Shown: positions 33,641 through 42,142 of the stretch, in pieces
Position numbering within the stretch: the first letter of the stretch is position 1
Layout: every line of letters begins with the position of its first letter
Position numbers and translations under genes: made by a program
From: Cryobacterium tepidiphilum
Lineage (GTDB): Bacteria; Actinomycetota; Actinomycetes; Actinomycetales; Microbacteriaceae
DNA: 64,000 nt
Direction of reading: 5' to 3'
Assembly (NCBI RefSeq): GCF_003716325.1
Contig: NZ_RDSR01000002.1
Coordinates: 151,218 to 215,217, forward strand
The notes under the pieces: model-generated
Told to the model about the DNA's origin: nothing
Database searches by the model: none
What the model saw: only the letters and a program-made list of their open reading frames with translations

Positions 33641-36315
33641 CCTCCGGCCTGCGCTCACCGCGCGCGTCCGCGTCCCTCCCACCCGCCGGGCTCCCCGGCC
33701 TCGACCCGCGCTTCTCCCGCATCGTCGACGTGCCCGAGAGCGGCGGCGCCCGCGGTATCCGGCAGTGGCACGTTCTCGACAACGGCGCCGAGCTGCACCG
33801 GCTCGGGGTGACACCGGTCGGCACCGTGGTCTGCGTGCACGGCAACCCCACCTGGTCGTACCTCTGGCGCCGGTTCCTGACGGCGGCAACGGATGCCGCG
33901 GCGGCGGGCGGCGACGCCTGGCGCGTGATCGCCGTGGACCAGCTGGAGATGGGCTTCTCCGAGCGCAGCGGATACTCCCGCTCCCTCGAGCAGCGCGTGC
34001 GCGACCTCACCGACCTCACCGACGCGGTCGGACTCGACGGCCCCGTCGTCACCTTCGGGCACGACTGGGGAGGTCTGATCTCGCTCGGCTGGGCCGTCGA
34101 CCACCCCGGGCAGCTCGCCGGCGTGATGCTGCTGAACACGGCCGTCCACCAGCCCGAGGGAGCGCAGGTCCCGGCGCCGCTCCGGCTCGCGCTCGCGCGC
34201 CCGGTGCTGGGGCTCGCCACCGTCACCACGCCGGGCTTCCTCGAGACGACGTTGGCGCTCGCGCATCCGCCGCTCCCGGCCGCCGTGAAGGACGGCTACC
34301 GCGCGCCCTACCGCAGCGCCGACCGGCGCGGCGGCATCGGCGCCTTCGTCGCCGACATCCCCGTCGACGACCGCCACGAGAGCACGGCCGAGCGGGTCCG
34401 CATCGCCGAGGGCGTGCGCGGGTTCACCGTCCCCGCCCTCCTGCTCTGGGGTCCCCGTGATCCGATCTTCAGCGACCGCTACCTCGACGACCTCATCGAG
34501 CGCCTTCCGCACGCCGACGTGCACCGCTTCGAGGGCGCCGGGCACCTGGTGGCCGAAGACGTCGACTACGCCGCCGCCGCGGTGGATTGGCTGGCGCACC
34601 GCCTGCCGGGGGCGACGACGCCGAGTGCGGATGCGGCATCCGTTTCGACGCGCGCGCCCCGCACCCCGGCCCGCCCGCCTCTCTGGCGGCGACTCGAGGA
34701 GCTCGCGGACAGCGAGGAGACGGCGCTGGTCGAGATGGTGCCCGCGCCCGGCTCGCCGCCTCGCGTGGTGAGCTGGCAGCTGCTCGCCACGCGCGTGCGG
34801 CAGCTCACCGCCGGCCTCGCGCGCGCCGGCGTGCGGCCGGGCGACCGGGTCTCACTGCTCGTGCCCCCCGGCGCGGACCTCACGGCCGTGCTCTACGCGT
34901 GCCTCCGCCTCGGCGCGGTCGTCGTCGTCGCCGACGCCGGACTGGGCCTTCGCGGCCTCACCCGCGCGGTACGCGGCGCCCGGCCGACGCACCTCATCGG
35001 GGCCCTGCCCGGACTGACGGCCGCCCGGGCCCTCGGCTGGCCCGGCCAGCGGATCTCCACCGCACGCCTCCCCGCGCCGCTGGCCCGCGCCCTCGGCGTC
35101 TCGCACTCGCTGGCCGACCTGGTGGAGCTCGGCGCCGACGAGGCGCTCCCGCCCGAGCCCGCCCCGGGCGACACGGCCGCCATCCTCTTCACCTCGGGCT
35201 CCACCGGCCCGGCCAAGGGGGTCGTCTACACCCACGACCAGCTGGCCGCCGTGCGTGACGCCCTCGCCGCCCAGTACGGCATCGGCGTGGGCACGGGCCT
35301 GGTCGCCGGATTCGCCCCGTTCGCCCTGCTCGGCCCGGCGCTCGGCGCCCGGTCGGTGACACCGGACATGGACGTCACCAGCCCGAAGACGCTCACGGCC
35401 ACCGCCGTCGCCGATGCGGTCGCCGCCGCAGACGCGCGCGTGGTCTTCCTGTCGCCCGCGGCCGTCGCGAACGTGGTCGCCACCGCCGGCGCGCTCACGC
35501 CCGAGGGCCGCACCGCCCTGCGCCGCGTGCAGACGTTCCTCTCCGCCGGCGCCCCCGTCTCCGAACGGCTCCTCGACGCCGTCGCCGCGCTCATGCCCGA
35601 CGCCCGCCTGCACACCCCATACGGCATGACCGAGGGCCTGCTCATGACCGACGTCACCCTCGACGGCATCCGCGAGGCGGCCGGCGAAGGCGGGCCGGGC
35701 GGTGTCTGCGTCGGAGTGCCGGCAGCGCCCACCGAGGTGCGCATCAGCGCCCTCGACGCCGACGGCAACGCCACCGGCGAGCCGACGGATGCCGCGGGCG
35801 TCACCGGCGAGATCATCGTCTCCGCGCCGCACCTGAAGGACCACTACGACCGGCTGTGGCTCACCAACCGGGCCGCCACCCAGCACGTTCCGGCCGCCGG
35901 CCGCTGGCACCGCACCGGCGATGTCGGGCACCTCGACGCGGCCGGCCGGCTCTGGGTCGAAGGCCGCCTCCCGCACGTCATCACCACCGCCGACGGCCCC
36001 CTCACCCCGGTGGGCGCCGAACAGCGCATCGAGGGCGTCCCCGCCGTCTGGCGCGCCGCCATCGTCGGCGTCGGACCCCGCGGTGTGCAGCAGCCGGTCG
36101 CGATCGTCGAGACCAGGCTCGGCACGGCGCGCGTGGCGTTGGCCTCCGCCGAACTCGCCGACGCCGTGCGCGCCGCGAGCGAGCAGGAGCTCGCCGCCGT
36201 CCTCGTGGTGCCGCACCTTCCCACCGACATCCGGCACAACTCCAAGATCGACCGCAGCCGGCTCGCCGCCTGGGCGACCCGCATCCTCGCCGGTGGGCGG
36301 ATGGCACGCCCGTGA
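33637..36315 (+). CDS. oleBC: OleB-OleC fusion: beta-lactone decarboxylase and beta-lactone synthetase
   Basis: 892 residues. Residues about 40-325 are an alpha/beta hydrolase of the haloalkane dehalogenase type: oxyanion region GNPTWSYLWR near 69, nucleophile Asp in GHDWGG, and His in GAGHLVAED. A Thr/Ala/Pro-rich linker (about 325-350) leads to an AMP-dependent ligase with P-loop LFTSGSTGPAKGVVYTH near 517 and TGDVGHLD. OleC makes a beta-lactone from the beta-hydroxy acid, and OleB decarboxylates it to a cis-olefin. The fusion is known in actinobacteria such as Micrococcus luteus. Confidence 0.92.
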   Translation: MTSGLRSPRASASLPPAGLPGLDPRFSRIVDVPESGGARGIRQWHVLDNGAELHRLGVTPVGTVVCVHGNPTWSYLWRRFLTAATDAAAAGGDAWRVIAVDQLEMGFSERSGYSRSLEQRVRDLTDLTDAVGLDGPVVTFGHDWGGLISLGWAVDHPGQLAGVMLLNTAVHQPEGAQVPAPLRLALARPVLGLATVTTPGFLETTLALAHPPLPAAVKDGYRAPYRSADRRGGIGAFVADIPVDDRHESTAERVRIAEGVRGFTVPALLLWGPRDPIFSDRYLDDLIERLPHADVHRFEGAGHLVAEDVDYAAAAVDWLAHRLPGATTPSADAASVSTRAPRTPARPPLWRRLEELADSEETALVEMVPAPGSPPRVVSWQLLATRVRQLTAGLARAGVRPGDRVSLLVPPGADLTAVLYACLRLGAVVVVADAGLGLRGLTRAVRGARPTHLIGALPGLTAARALGWPGQRISTARLPAPLARALGVSHSLADLVELGADEALPPEPAPGDTAAILFTSGSTGPAKGVVYTHDQLAAVRDALAAQYGIGVGTGLVAGFAPFALLGPALGARSVTPDMDVTSPKTLTATAVADAVAAADARVVFLSPAAVANVVATAGALTPEGRTALRRVQTFLSAGAPVSERLLDAVAALMPDARLHTPYGMTEGLLMTDVTLDGIREAAGEGGPGGVCVGVPAAPTEVRISALDADGNATGEPTDAAGVTGEIIVSAPHLKDHYDRLWLTNRAATQHVPAAGRWHRTGDVGHLDAAGRLWVEGRLPHVITTADGPLTPVGAEQRIEGVPAVWRAAIVGVGPRGVQQPVAIVETRLGTARVALASAELADAVRAASEQELAAVLVVPHLPTDIRHNSKIDRSRLAAWATRILAGGRMARP

Positions 36316-37292
36316 GGGTGCTGGTGACCGGCGCGAGCGGATTCCTCGGCCGCGCGGTGGCCACCGCGGTCGTGGCCGCCGGCCACGAGGTCGTCACGTT
36401 CCAGCGCCGGCCGTCGGGTGTTCCCGGCACCGAGGACCGACTCGGCTCGCTCACCGACCCGGCCGCCGTCGCCCGCGCCGCGGACCGCATGGACGCCGTC
36501 ATCCACCTGGCCGCCAAGGTCTCGCTGGCCGGCGACCCGGCCGACTTCGACACCGTGAACGTGGGCGGCACCCGCCGGCTGCTCGACACGGCGACGGATG
36601 CCGGAGCCTCGCGTTTCGTCTACGTCTCCTCGCCGTCGGTGGCGCACGCCGGCGCATCCATCGTGGGCGCCGGCGCCGAGCCCGCCGACCCGGCGCGCGC
36701 CCGGGGGCACTACGCCCGCACCAAAGCGGAGGCGGAACTCCTCGTGCTCGCCGCAGACTCACCGGCCATGCGCGTCGTCGCCGTGCGGCCGCACCTGGTG
36801 TGGGGGCCCGGCGACCCGCAGCTGGTGGCCCGCATCGTCGACCGCGCCCGGGCCGGGCGATTGCCGCTCGTCGGCCGCGGCGCCGCCCTCATCGACTCCA
36901 CCTACGTCGACAACGCCGCCTCCGCCGTCGTGGCGGCGCTCGAGCGGGTCGACGAGGTGCACGGCCGCCCCTACGTGGTCACCAACGGCGAGCCGCGGCC
37001 GGTCGCTGAGCTGATCGCGGGGATGTGCCGCGCGGCCGGTGTGCGACCCCCGGCCTGGCACGTGCCCGCCGGGATGGCCCGCACCGCCGGGTCCCTCGTC
37101 GAAGCAGCCTGGCGCATCCGCCCGGGGGCGGACGAGCCGCCGATGACCCGGTTCCTCGCCGAACAGCTCTCGACCGCGCACTGGTTCGACCAGCGGCAGA
37201 CGCGCGGCGACCTGCGCTGGCAACCGGCTGTCACGCTCGACGAGGGCTTCCGGCGACTCGCCGACCACTACCGGGCCGCGCGCAGCGGATAG
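36312..37292 (+). CDS. oleD: OleD, NAD(P)-dependent beta-keto acid reductase
   Basis: 326 residues of the extended SDR/epimerase family. Cofactor motif VTGASGFLGRAV at residues 5-16 and catalytic YARTK in RGHYARTKAEAE. It reduces the OleA product to a beta-hydroxy acid for OleC. The GTG start overlaps the oleBC stop by 4 bp. A GC-rich hairpin follows the stop, closing the operon. Confidence 0.92.
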   Translation: MRVLVTGASGFLGRAVATAVVAAGHEVVTFQRRPSGVPGTEDRLGSLTDPAAVARAADRMDAVIHLAAKVSLAGDPADFDTVNVGGTRRLLDTATDAGASRFVYVSSPSVAHAGASIVGAGAEPADPARARGHYARTKAEAELLVLAADSPAMRVVAVRPHLVWGPGDPQLVARIVDRARAGRLPLVGRGAALIDSTYVDNAASAVVAALERVDEVHGRPYVVTNGEPRPVAELIAGMCRAAGVRPPAWHVPAGMARTAGSLVEAAWRIRPGADEPPMTRFLAEQLSTAHWFDQRQTRGDLRWQPAVTLDEGFRRLADHYRAARSG

Positions 37293-37326
37293 GGGGCCCT
37301 CAGGGTGGCCGCTCGCACGGCCCCCT
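37291..37326. terminator. Hairpin after oleD
   Basis: AGGGGGCC at 37291-37298 pairs with GGCCCCCT at 37319-37326 across a 20-nt loop. It overlaps the last bases of oleD and lies before the aquaglyceroporin promoter. Confidence 0.5.
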
Positions 37327-37359
37327 CCCGTTGCAGCGCTGACCAGCTTAAACACCCCA

Positions 37360-37389
37360 TTGTGCGCGGGGCGGCAATGGGCGTACCGT
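37360..37389 (+). promoter_or_regulatory. Candidate promoter of the MIP gene
   Basis: TTGTGC at 37360-37365, 18 bp, TACCGT at 37384-37389. The predicted transcript start near 37396 gives a leader of about 30 nt carrying AAGGAGG before the ATG. Confidence 0.5.
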
Positions 37390-37427
37390 CTTGTGCCATC
37401 AGGTCAGTGTTGATAAGGAGGGTCCTC

Positions 37428-38390
37428 ATGAGCGACATCACTCCACTTCGAAACACGTTGCGGAACGGCAGCGGGCTGAAGCGGCTGGGCGGCACATGGG
37501 GGGAGGTGCTCGCGGAGTTCCTGGGGACGTTCGTCCTGATCGCGTTCGGCGACGGTGTCGTCGCGATGGCCGTCGCCGGCCTGCCCGGATCGGGCCGAAC
37601 GGCCGCGGCGACGACCATTTTCGCCGCCGCAGGGGACTGGCTGCTCATCACGTGGGGGTGGGCGCTCGCGGTGACATTGGCCGTCTACGTCGCCGGCGGC
37701 GTCAGCGGTGCACACCTGAACCCCGCCGTCACGCTCGCCTTCGCGTTCCGGCGCAAGTTCGCCTGGAACAAGGTGCTGCCGTACATCGCCGCCCAGGTGG
37801 TGGGCGCCTTCGTGGGCGCCGCCCTCGTCTACCTCGTGTACCACGACGCCATCGACGCCTTCAACCAGGCGTCGAAGACCGGCCGCGCCGAGCCCGGCGG
37901 GCTGGCCACGTTCTCGATCTTCGCCACCTTCCCCGCCCCGTACTTCAACGGCGGCATGATCGGCCCACTGATCGACCAGATCGTGGGCACCGCCTTCCTG
38001 CTCATGTTCATCGTGGCGATCATCGACCTCCGCAACACCGCGGTGAAGGCCAACCTCGGCCCGCTCATGGTCGGCTTCGGGGTGGCCGCGATCGGCATGT
38101 CCTACGGGGCGAACGCCGGGTACGCCATCAACCCGGCGCGTGACTTCGGGCCCCGCCTGTTCGCCTGGATGGCCGGCTGGGGCGATGTCGCGCTACCCGG
38201 CACCGTGGACGGCGCGTTCAGCTGGTACTTCTGGGTTCCCATCATCGGTCCACTCATCGGCGGCGTCATCGGCGTGCTGCTCTACGACCTGTTCGTCGGC
38301 GACGTGCTGCACGCCCGCGGCCTGAAGCCGGAACCGGTGGGCCGCACCCGCGAAGACCCCGAGTTCGGCAGCACCGCCGACGAGGAGTGA
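37428..38390 (+). CDS. MIP family channel, glycerol facilitator type
   Basis: 320 residues, six main helices and two half-helices. The two NPA boxes are GAHLNPAVTLAF and GYAINPARDFGPR. The Asp after the second NPA-Arg is typical of glycerol facilitators rather than water channels. The N-terminal motif AEFLGTFVLIAFGDG is standard for the family. The ATG at 37428 has a strong AAGGAGG site. No glycerol kinase lies next to it, so its partner in metabolism is not shown here. Confidence 0.92.
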   Translation: MSDITPLRNTLRNGSGLKRLGGTWGEVLAEFLGTFVLIAFGDGVVAMAVAGLPGSGRTAAATTIFAAAGDWLLITWGWALAVTLAVYVAGGVSGAHLNPAVTLAFAFRRKFAWNKVLPYIAAQVVGAFVGAALVYLVYHDAIDAFNQASKTGRAEPGGLATFSIFATFPAPYFNGGMIGPLIDQIVGTAFLLMFIVAIIDLRNTAVKANLGPLMVGFGVAAIGMSYGANAGYAINPARDFGPRLFAWMAGWGDVALPGTVDGAFSWYFWVPIIGPLIGGVIGVLLYDLFVGDVLHARGLKPEPVGRTREDPEFGSTADEE

Positions 38391-38402
38391 CCGCCGCCTG
38401 GC

Positions 38403-38840
38403 TCAGTCCGACGCGCGGTGCACCAGCCGGGTGAGCACGATGGCGCTGCGGGTGTGGTCCACGTTCGGGGCAACGCGCACCTTCTCCAGGGCGTCTTCGA
38501 GCGAGGGGATGTCGCGGGCGCGGATGTGCACGATCGCATCGGCGCTGCCGGTCACCGTGCCCGCGCCCACCACCTCGGGGACGGCCGAGAGCATACGCCG
38601 CAACTCTGCGGGAGCGACGGTGCCGCGGCAGAACAACTCCACGTAGGCCTCGGTGCTCATGCCGTCTGCGGCGGGGTCGACCTGGATGGTGAAACCACGG
38701 ATGACGCCGTCTGACACCATCTTGTCCACCCGGCGCTTCACGGCCGAGGCGGACAGGCCGACCACGGAACCGATGTCGCCGTACCCGGCGCGCGCGTTCT
38801 GCCGGAGGAGGTCGAGAATGCCGCGGTCCACGTTGTCCAT
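38403..38840 (-). CDS. Lrp/AsnC family transcriptional regulator
   Basis: 145 residues. N-terminal helix-turn-helix (DRGILDLLRQNARAGYGDIGSVVGLSASAVKRRVDKM) and C-terminal RAM ligand domain (VPEVVGAGTVTGSADAIVHIRARDIPSL). It is divergent from the DDAH-family and rocD genes across about 209 bp and probably senses arginine, ornithine or a related amino acid to control them. It converges closely with the MIP gene, with 12 bp between stops. Confidence 0.9.
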   Translation of the reverse strand: MDNVDRGILDLLRQNARAGYGDIGSVVGLSASAVKRRVDKMVSDGVIRGFTIQVDPAADGMSTEAYVELFCRGTVAPAELRRMLSAVPEVVGAGTVTGSADAIVHIRARDIPSLEDALEKVRVAPNVDHTRSAIVLTRLVHRASD

Positions 38841-38888
38841 GGCGGGAGTCTACGCGGAATCCTTGCGCGCACCCCGCTCATTCCGCTG

Positions 38889-38912
38889 TTTTCCTGCGCC
38901 CCGAGCAGCAAA
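38889..38912. promoter_or_regulatory. Possible Lrp-type operator
   Basis: An imperfect dyad with ends TTTTCCTGC and GCAGCAAA lies between the divergent Lrp and DDAH-family genes. Its AT-rich ends in a GC-rich region are suggestive only. Confidence 0.3.
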
Positions 38913-39049
38913 CCGTCCGATGGTCCCGTGTGAGACTGGAATCGGCGTCCCGTGCGAGCAGCTGTCGGCTGTGAGCGTGGGCTCTCGTGAGCGACCTGGT
39001 CCGCCGCCCCCATGCTGCGGCGTGCCGCGGCCAGACGAAGGAGATGCCC

Positions 39050-39937
39050 ATGACCCTGAGTGTCAACACCACGAGTCCCGACACCGAACCCCGCACCGAG
39101 ACGCCTGAGCGCACCCCGCTGAAGCGCAGCGTGCTGATGTGCTCGCCTCGCCACTTCACGGTGGTGTACCGCATCAACCCGTGGATGAACCCGGCGCTGC
39201 CCACCGACACCTCGCGTGCCGTCCGGCAGTGGCAGGTGCTTTACGACACCTACATCGGGCTCGGCTATGACGTGCAGCTGATCGACCCCATCGCCGGCCT
39301 CCCCGACATGGTCTATGCGGCCAACGGCGGATTCGTCATCGACAACATCGCCTACGGGGCCAAGTTCACGCATCCGGAACGCCAGCCGGAAGGCCCGGCC
39401 TACATGGAATGGTTCGGCGACAACGGATTCGACGTGCGCGAGCCCGAGCAGGTCAACGAGGGCGAGGGCGACTTCCTCCTCGTCGGCGACGTGATCCTGG
39501 CCGGCACTGGCTTCCGCAGCGACTCGAACAGCCACCAGGAGCTGGCCGCCGTCACCGGCCGCGAGGTCATCACCCTCCGCCTGGTCGATCCGCGGTTCTA
39601 CCACCTCGACACGGCCATCGCCGTGCTCGACCCGGCCGTGGGCGCCGGGCAGGCCGGCAACGGCGAGATCGCCTACCTGCCGAGCGCGTTCGACGAGGCC
39701 AGCCGCGCCATCCTCGAGGAGCGCTACCCCGACGCGATCATCGCGACCGACGAAGACGCCACCGTTCTCGGCCTGAACTCCTACTCCGACGGCTACAACG
39801 TCATCATCGCCTCGCGGGCCCGTGATTTCGAGAGGCAATTGCGGGAACGCGGGTTCAACCCGATCGGCGTCGACCTGTCCGAGCTGCTGCTCGGCGGCGG
39901 CGGAGTCAAGTGCTGCACACTGGAGCTGCGCCGATGA
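39050..39937 (+). CDS. DDAH/arginine deiminase superfamily hydrolase
   Basis: 295 residues of the guanidino-modifying enzyme superfamily. Visible features are the substrate loop MVYAANGGFVID, the EGEGDFLLVGD acidic pair, the catalytic His in FYHLDTAIAVLD and the catalytic Cys in GGGGVKCCTLELR near the C-terminus. It may act on arginine or methylarginine. ATG 39050 is preferred because AAGGAG lies 6 nt upstream; ATG 39044 is too close to it. It overlaps rocD by 4 bp, so its product is probably ornithine-related. Confidence 0.85.
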   Translation: MTLSVNTTSPDTEPRTETPERTPLKRSVLMCSPRHFTVVYRINPWMNPALPTDTSRAVRQWQVLYDTYIGLGYDVQLIDPIAGLPDMVYAANGGFVIDNIAYGAKFTHPERQPEGPAYMEWFGDNGFDVREPEQVNEGEGDFLLVGDVILAGTGFRSDSNSHQELAAVTGREVITLRLVDPRFYHLDTAIAVLDPAVGAGQAGNGEIAYLPSAFDEASRAILEERYPDAIIATDEDATVLGLNSYSDGYNVIIASRARDFERQLRERGFNPIGVDLSELLLGGGGVKCCTLELRR

Positions 39938-41181
39938 CCACCTCGACCTTCCTCTCCGGCCGCGGCGCGGCATCCGCTGACGCAGCGTCGTTCATCGACC
40001 TCGAGAACCAACACGCCGCCCACAACTACCACCCGCTGCCTGTCGTCATCGCCTCGGGGGAGGGAGCCTGGCTGACCGCGGAGGACGGCCGGCGCTACCT
40101 CGACTGCCTCGCCGCGTACTCGGCCGTGAACTTCGGCCACTCCAACCCCGTGCTGCTGGAAGCCGCGCGCGCGCAGCTCGGGAGGCTCACGCTCACCAGC
40201 CGTGCCTTCCACAACGACCAGCTCGGGCCGTTCGTCACCGCGCTCGCCGCCCTGTGCGGCAAGGACATGGTGCTGCCCATGAACACCGGCGCGGAGGCGG
40301 TCGAGTCGGGCATCAAGGTGGCCAGGGCGTGGGGCTACCGGGTGAAGCGGGTCGCTGCCGGCGAGGCCAACATCATCGTCGCGGCCGGCAACTTCCACGG
40401 CCGCACGACCACGATCGTGAGCTTCAGCGACGACGAGACGGCGCGCGAGGACTTCGGGCCGTTCACCCCGGGGTTCCGTTCGGTGCCATACGGTGACGCC
40501 GCGGCGCTCGAGGAGGCGATCGACGAGAACACCGTCGCCGTGCTCCTCGAGCCGATCCAGGGCGAGGCCGGCGTCGTCGTGCCGCCCGAGGGGTACCTGC
40601 CCGCCGTGCGCGAGATCACCACGCGGCGGAACGTGCTGTTCATCGCCGACGAGATCCAGTCCGGCCTCGGCCGCGTGGGGGCCACGTTCGCCTGCGACCT
40701 GGCCGGCGTCGTTCCCGACCTCTACCTGCTCGGAAAGGCCCTCGGTGGCGGCATCGTCCCGGTCTCGGCCGTCGTCGGCAACGCCGACGTCCTCGGGGTG
40801 CTCCAGCCCGGCCAGCACGGCTCGACGTTCGGCGGCAACCCGCTGGCCGCGGCGGTCGGCCACGCCGTGGTCGAGATGCTCGCCACCGGCGAGTACCAGG
40901 AGCGCGCCCGCGTGCTCGGTGCCCGGCTGCACGAGTCGCTGCGCGCGCTCATCGGCCAGGGCGTCGTCAGCGTGCGCGGTGCGGGCCTGTGGGCCGGGAT
41001 CGACATCGACCCGCAGCTGGCCTCGGGCCGCCAGGTGTGCCTGGCCCTCATGGAACGCGGGGTGCTGGCGAAGGACACGCACGGGTCCACCATCCGCCTG
41101 GCGCCCCCGCTCGTCATCTCGGCCGACGACCTGGATTGGGCGGTGGAGCAGCTGGCCGACGTGCTGCGCGAGCTGGCGTAA
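39934..41181 (+). CDS. rocD: Ornithine aminotransferase
   Basis: 415 residues of class III aminotransferases. The PLP lysine is in LYLLGKALGGGIVPVS, the cofactor Asp in VLFIADEIQSGLGRVG and the ornithine-type N-terminus in HNYHPLPVVIASGEGAWL. It turns ornithine and 2-oxoglutarate into glutamate semialdehyde, which PutA's second domain can oxidise to glutamate. The ATG overlaps the previous stop. A perfect hairpin follows. Confidence 0.93.
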   Translation: MTTSTFLSGRGAASADAASFIDLENQHAAHNYHPLPVVIASGEGAWLTAEDGRRYLDCLAAYSAVNFGHSNPVLLEAARAQLGRLTLTSRAFHNDQLGPFVTALAALCGKDMVLPMNTGAEAVESGIKVARAWGYRVKRVAAGEANIIVAAGNFHGRTTTIVSFSDDETAREDFGPFTPGFRSVPYGDAAALEEAIDENTVAVLLEPIQGEAGVVVPPEGYLPAVREITTRRNVLFIADEIQSGLGRVGATFACDLAGVVPDLYLLGKALGGGIVPVSAVVGNADVLGVLQPGQHGSTFGGNPLAAAVGHAVVEMLATGEYQERARVLGARLHESLRALIGQGVVSVRGAGLWAGIDIDPQLASGRQVCLALMERGVLAKDTHGSTIRLAPPLVISADDLDWAVEQLADVLRELA

Positions 41182-41195
41182 GGCCGGCTCCGCGC

Positions 41196-41225
41196 GTGCC
41201 GCCGCTGCCCCTCGTGCGGCGGCAC
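41196..41225. terminator. Hairpin after rocD
   Basis: GTGCCGCCGC at 41196-41205 and GCGGCGGCAC at 41216-41225 form a perfect 10-bp stem with a 10-nt loop, 14 bp after the rocD stop. No T tract follows. Confidence 0.6.
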
Positions 41226-41312
41226 AGATCCGGCAACGGATAGGCGTTGCTACTGTCGCGAATAAGGCGCACGATAAAGGGAACAGGTTCAATACTCTGA
41301 GGGGAGGCCCTC

Positions 41313-42044
41313 ATGCGTGGGTCGCCAGTTCAACCGGACATCCTTCCTGTGCTTTCCGTGGGCAAGCACAGGAATCCACGCAGGGGCGCCTGCTTCATGG
41401 AGTTCGCCTCGTTCCTCGCGGGCGAAGCCTGGAGCGACCATCCCGCGTGCACCCACCCGGGCCTCGCCCACCTGGCCCGCATGGTCAACGACTGCACCAC
41501 CGACGAGGGGCGGCAGCGCCTGGCGCCGTTGATCCCGTCGGTGATCGGGCTGACCACGGATGACCCACGGCTCGACATCGTGCTGGCGTTGCGCGCGGCC
41601 TGTGCGGCGTTGCCGATCGCGTCGGAGGACCGGCAGCGGCCCCTGGCGGTCGGTGCGCTCGTCTGCGTGCACCGGCTGGAGACGATGGGCGATCCCGGCA
41701 TCGACGGCCTCGCCGCGGCCGTGCGCACCGCGTTCGAGGGGGCCCCGGCGGCCCTGCGCTGGGGGCGCAACTTCATCGACGTGTCGGTGCGCCGGGAGCC
41801 GGCCACGATGTCGCCGCGGCACTGCCAGGCGATCAGCGCCGTCGCGATCGACGGCATCGGTCGCGCCTGCGTCGAAGACCCCGACGACCGTCTCTACCGG
41901 CTGCTGTGCACGGCGATCGACGACGCCACCGCGTTCGTCGCGCGCAACGCCGCGCAGCCGGAGCCGGTGCCGGTGCCGGAGGTGAAGGAGGAACGCGAGC
42001 TGCGGCCCTCTCCGGTCCTGGCCGGGTTCTTCCACCGCGGCTGA
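41313..42044 (+). CDS. Conserved hypothetical protein
   Basis: 243 residues from ATG 41313, which has a strong GGGGAGG site. A second start at 41397 (MEFASFLAGEAWSDHPACTHP) is where similarity to actinobacterial homologues appears to begin. The protein is largely helical and soluble, with no signal or membrane segment. It contains HPGLAHLARMVND, LIPSVIGL and RWGRNFIDVSVR, and an acidic, Pro-rich tail before LRPSPVLAGFFHRG. No catalytic motif is recognised. A double hairpin separates it from lldD. Function unknown. Confidence 0.75.
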   Translation: MRGSPVQPDILPVLSVGKHRNPRRGACFMEFASFLAGEAWSDHPACTHPGLAHLARMVNDCTTDEGRQRLAPLIPSVIGLTTDDPRLDIVLALRAACAALPIASEDRQRPLAVGALVCVHRLETMGDPGIDGLAAAVRTAFEGAPAALRWGRNFIDVSVRREPATMSPRHCQAISAVAIDGIGRACVEDPDDRLYRLLCTAIDDATAFVARNAAQPEPVPVPEVKEERELRPSPVLAGFFHRG

Positions 42045-42056
42045 GCGCTCCGATCC

Positions 42057-42126
42057 CGCCGAGCCGACCCATCTGACACTGGTCGGCTCGGCGCTTCGCG
42101 CGTGCCGCCTGCCTCGGCGCGGCACG
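42057..42126. terminator. Two successive hairpins between convergent genes
   Basis: CGCCGAGCCGACC at 42057-42069 pairs perfectly with GGTCGGCTCGGCG at 42081-42093 (13 bp, 11-nt loop). A second stem, CGTGCCGC at 42101-42108 with GCGGCACG at 42119-42126, follows. They lie between the stops of the hypothetical gene and lldD and probably stop transcription from both sides. Confidence 0.7.
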
Positions 42127-42142
42127 TGCGTTCGTGGGGCGG

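Noticed and set aside
39793..41292. A 499-codon minus-strand frame opposite rocD
   Set aside because: A shadow frame; rocD has complete catalytic motifs on the plus strand.
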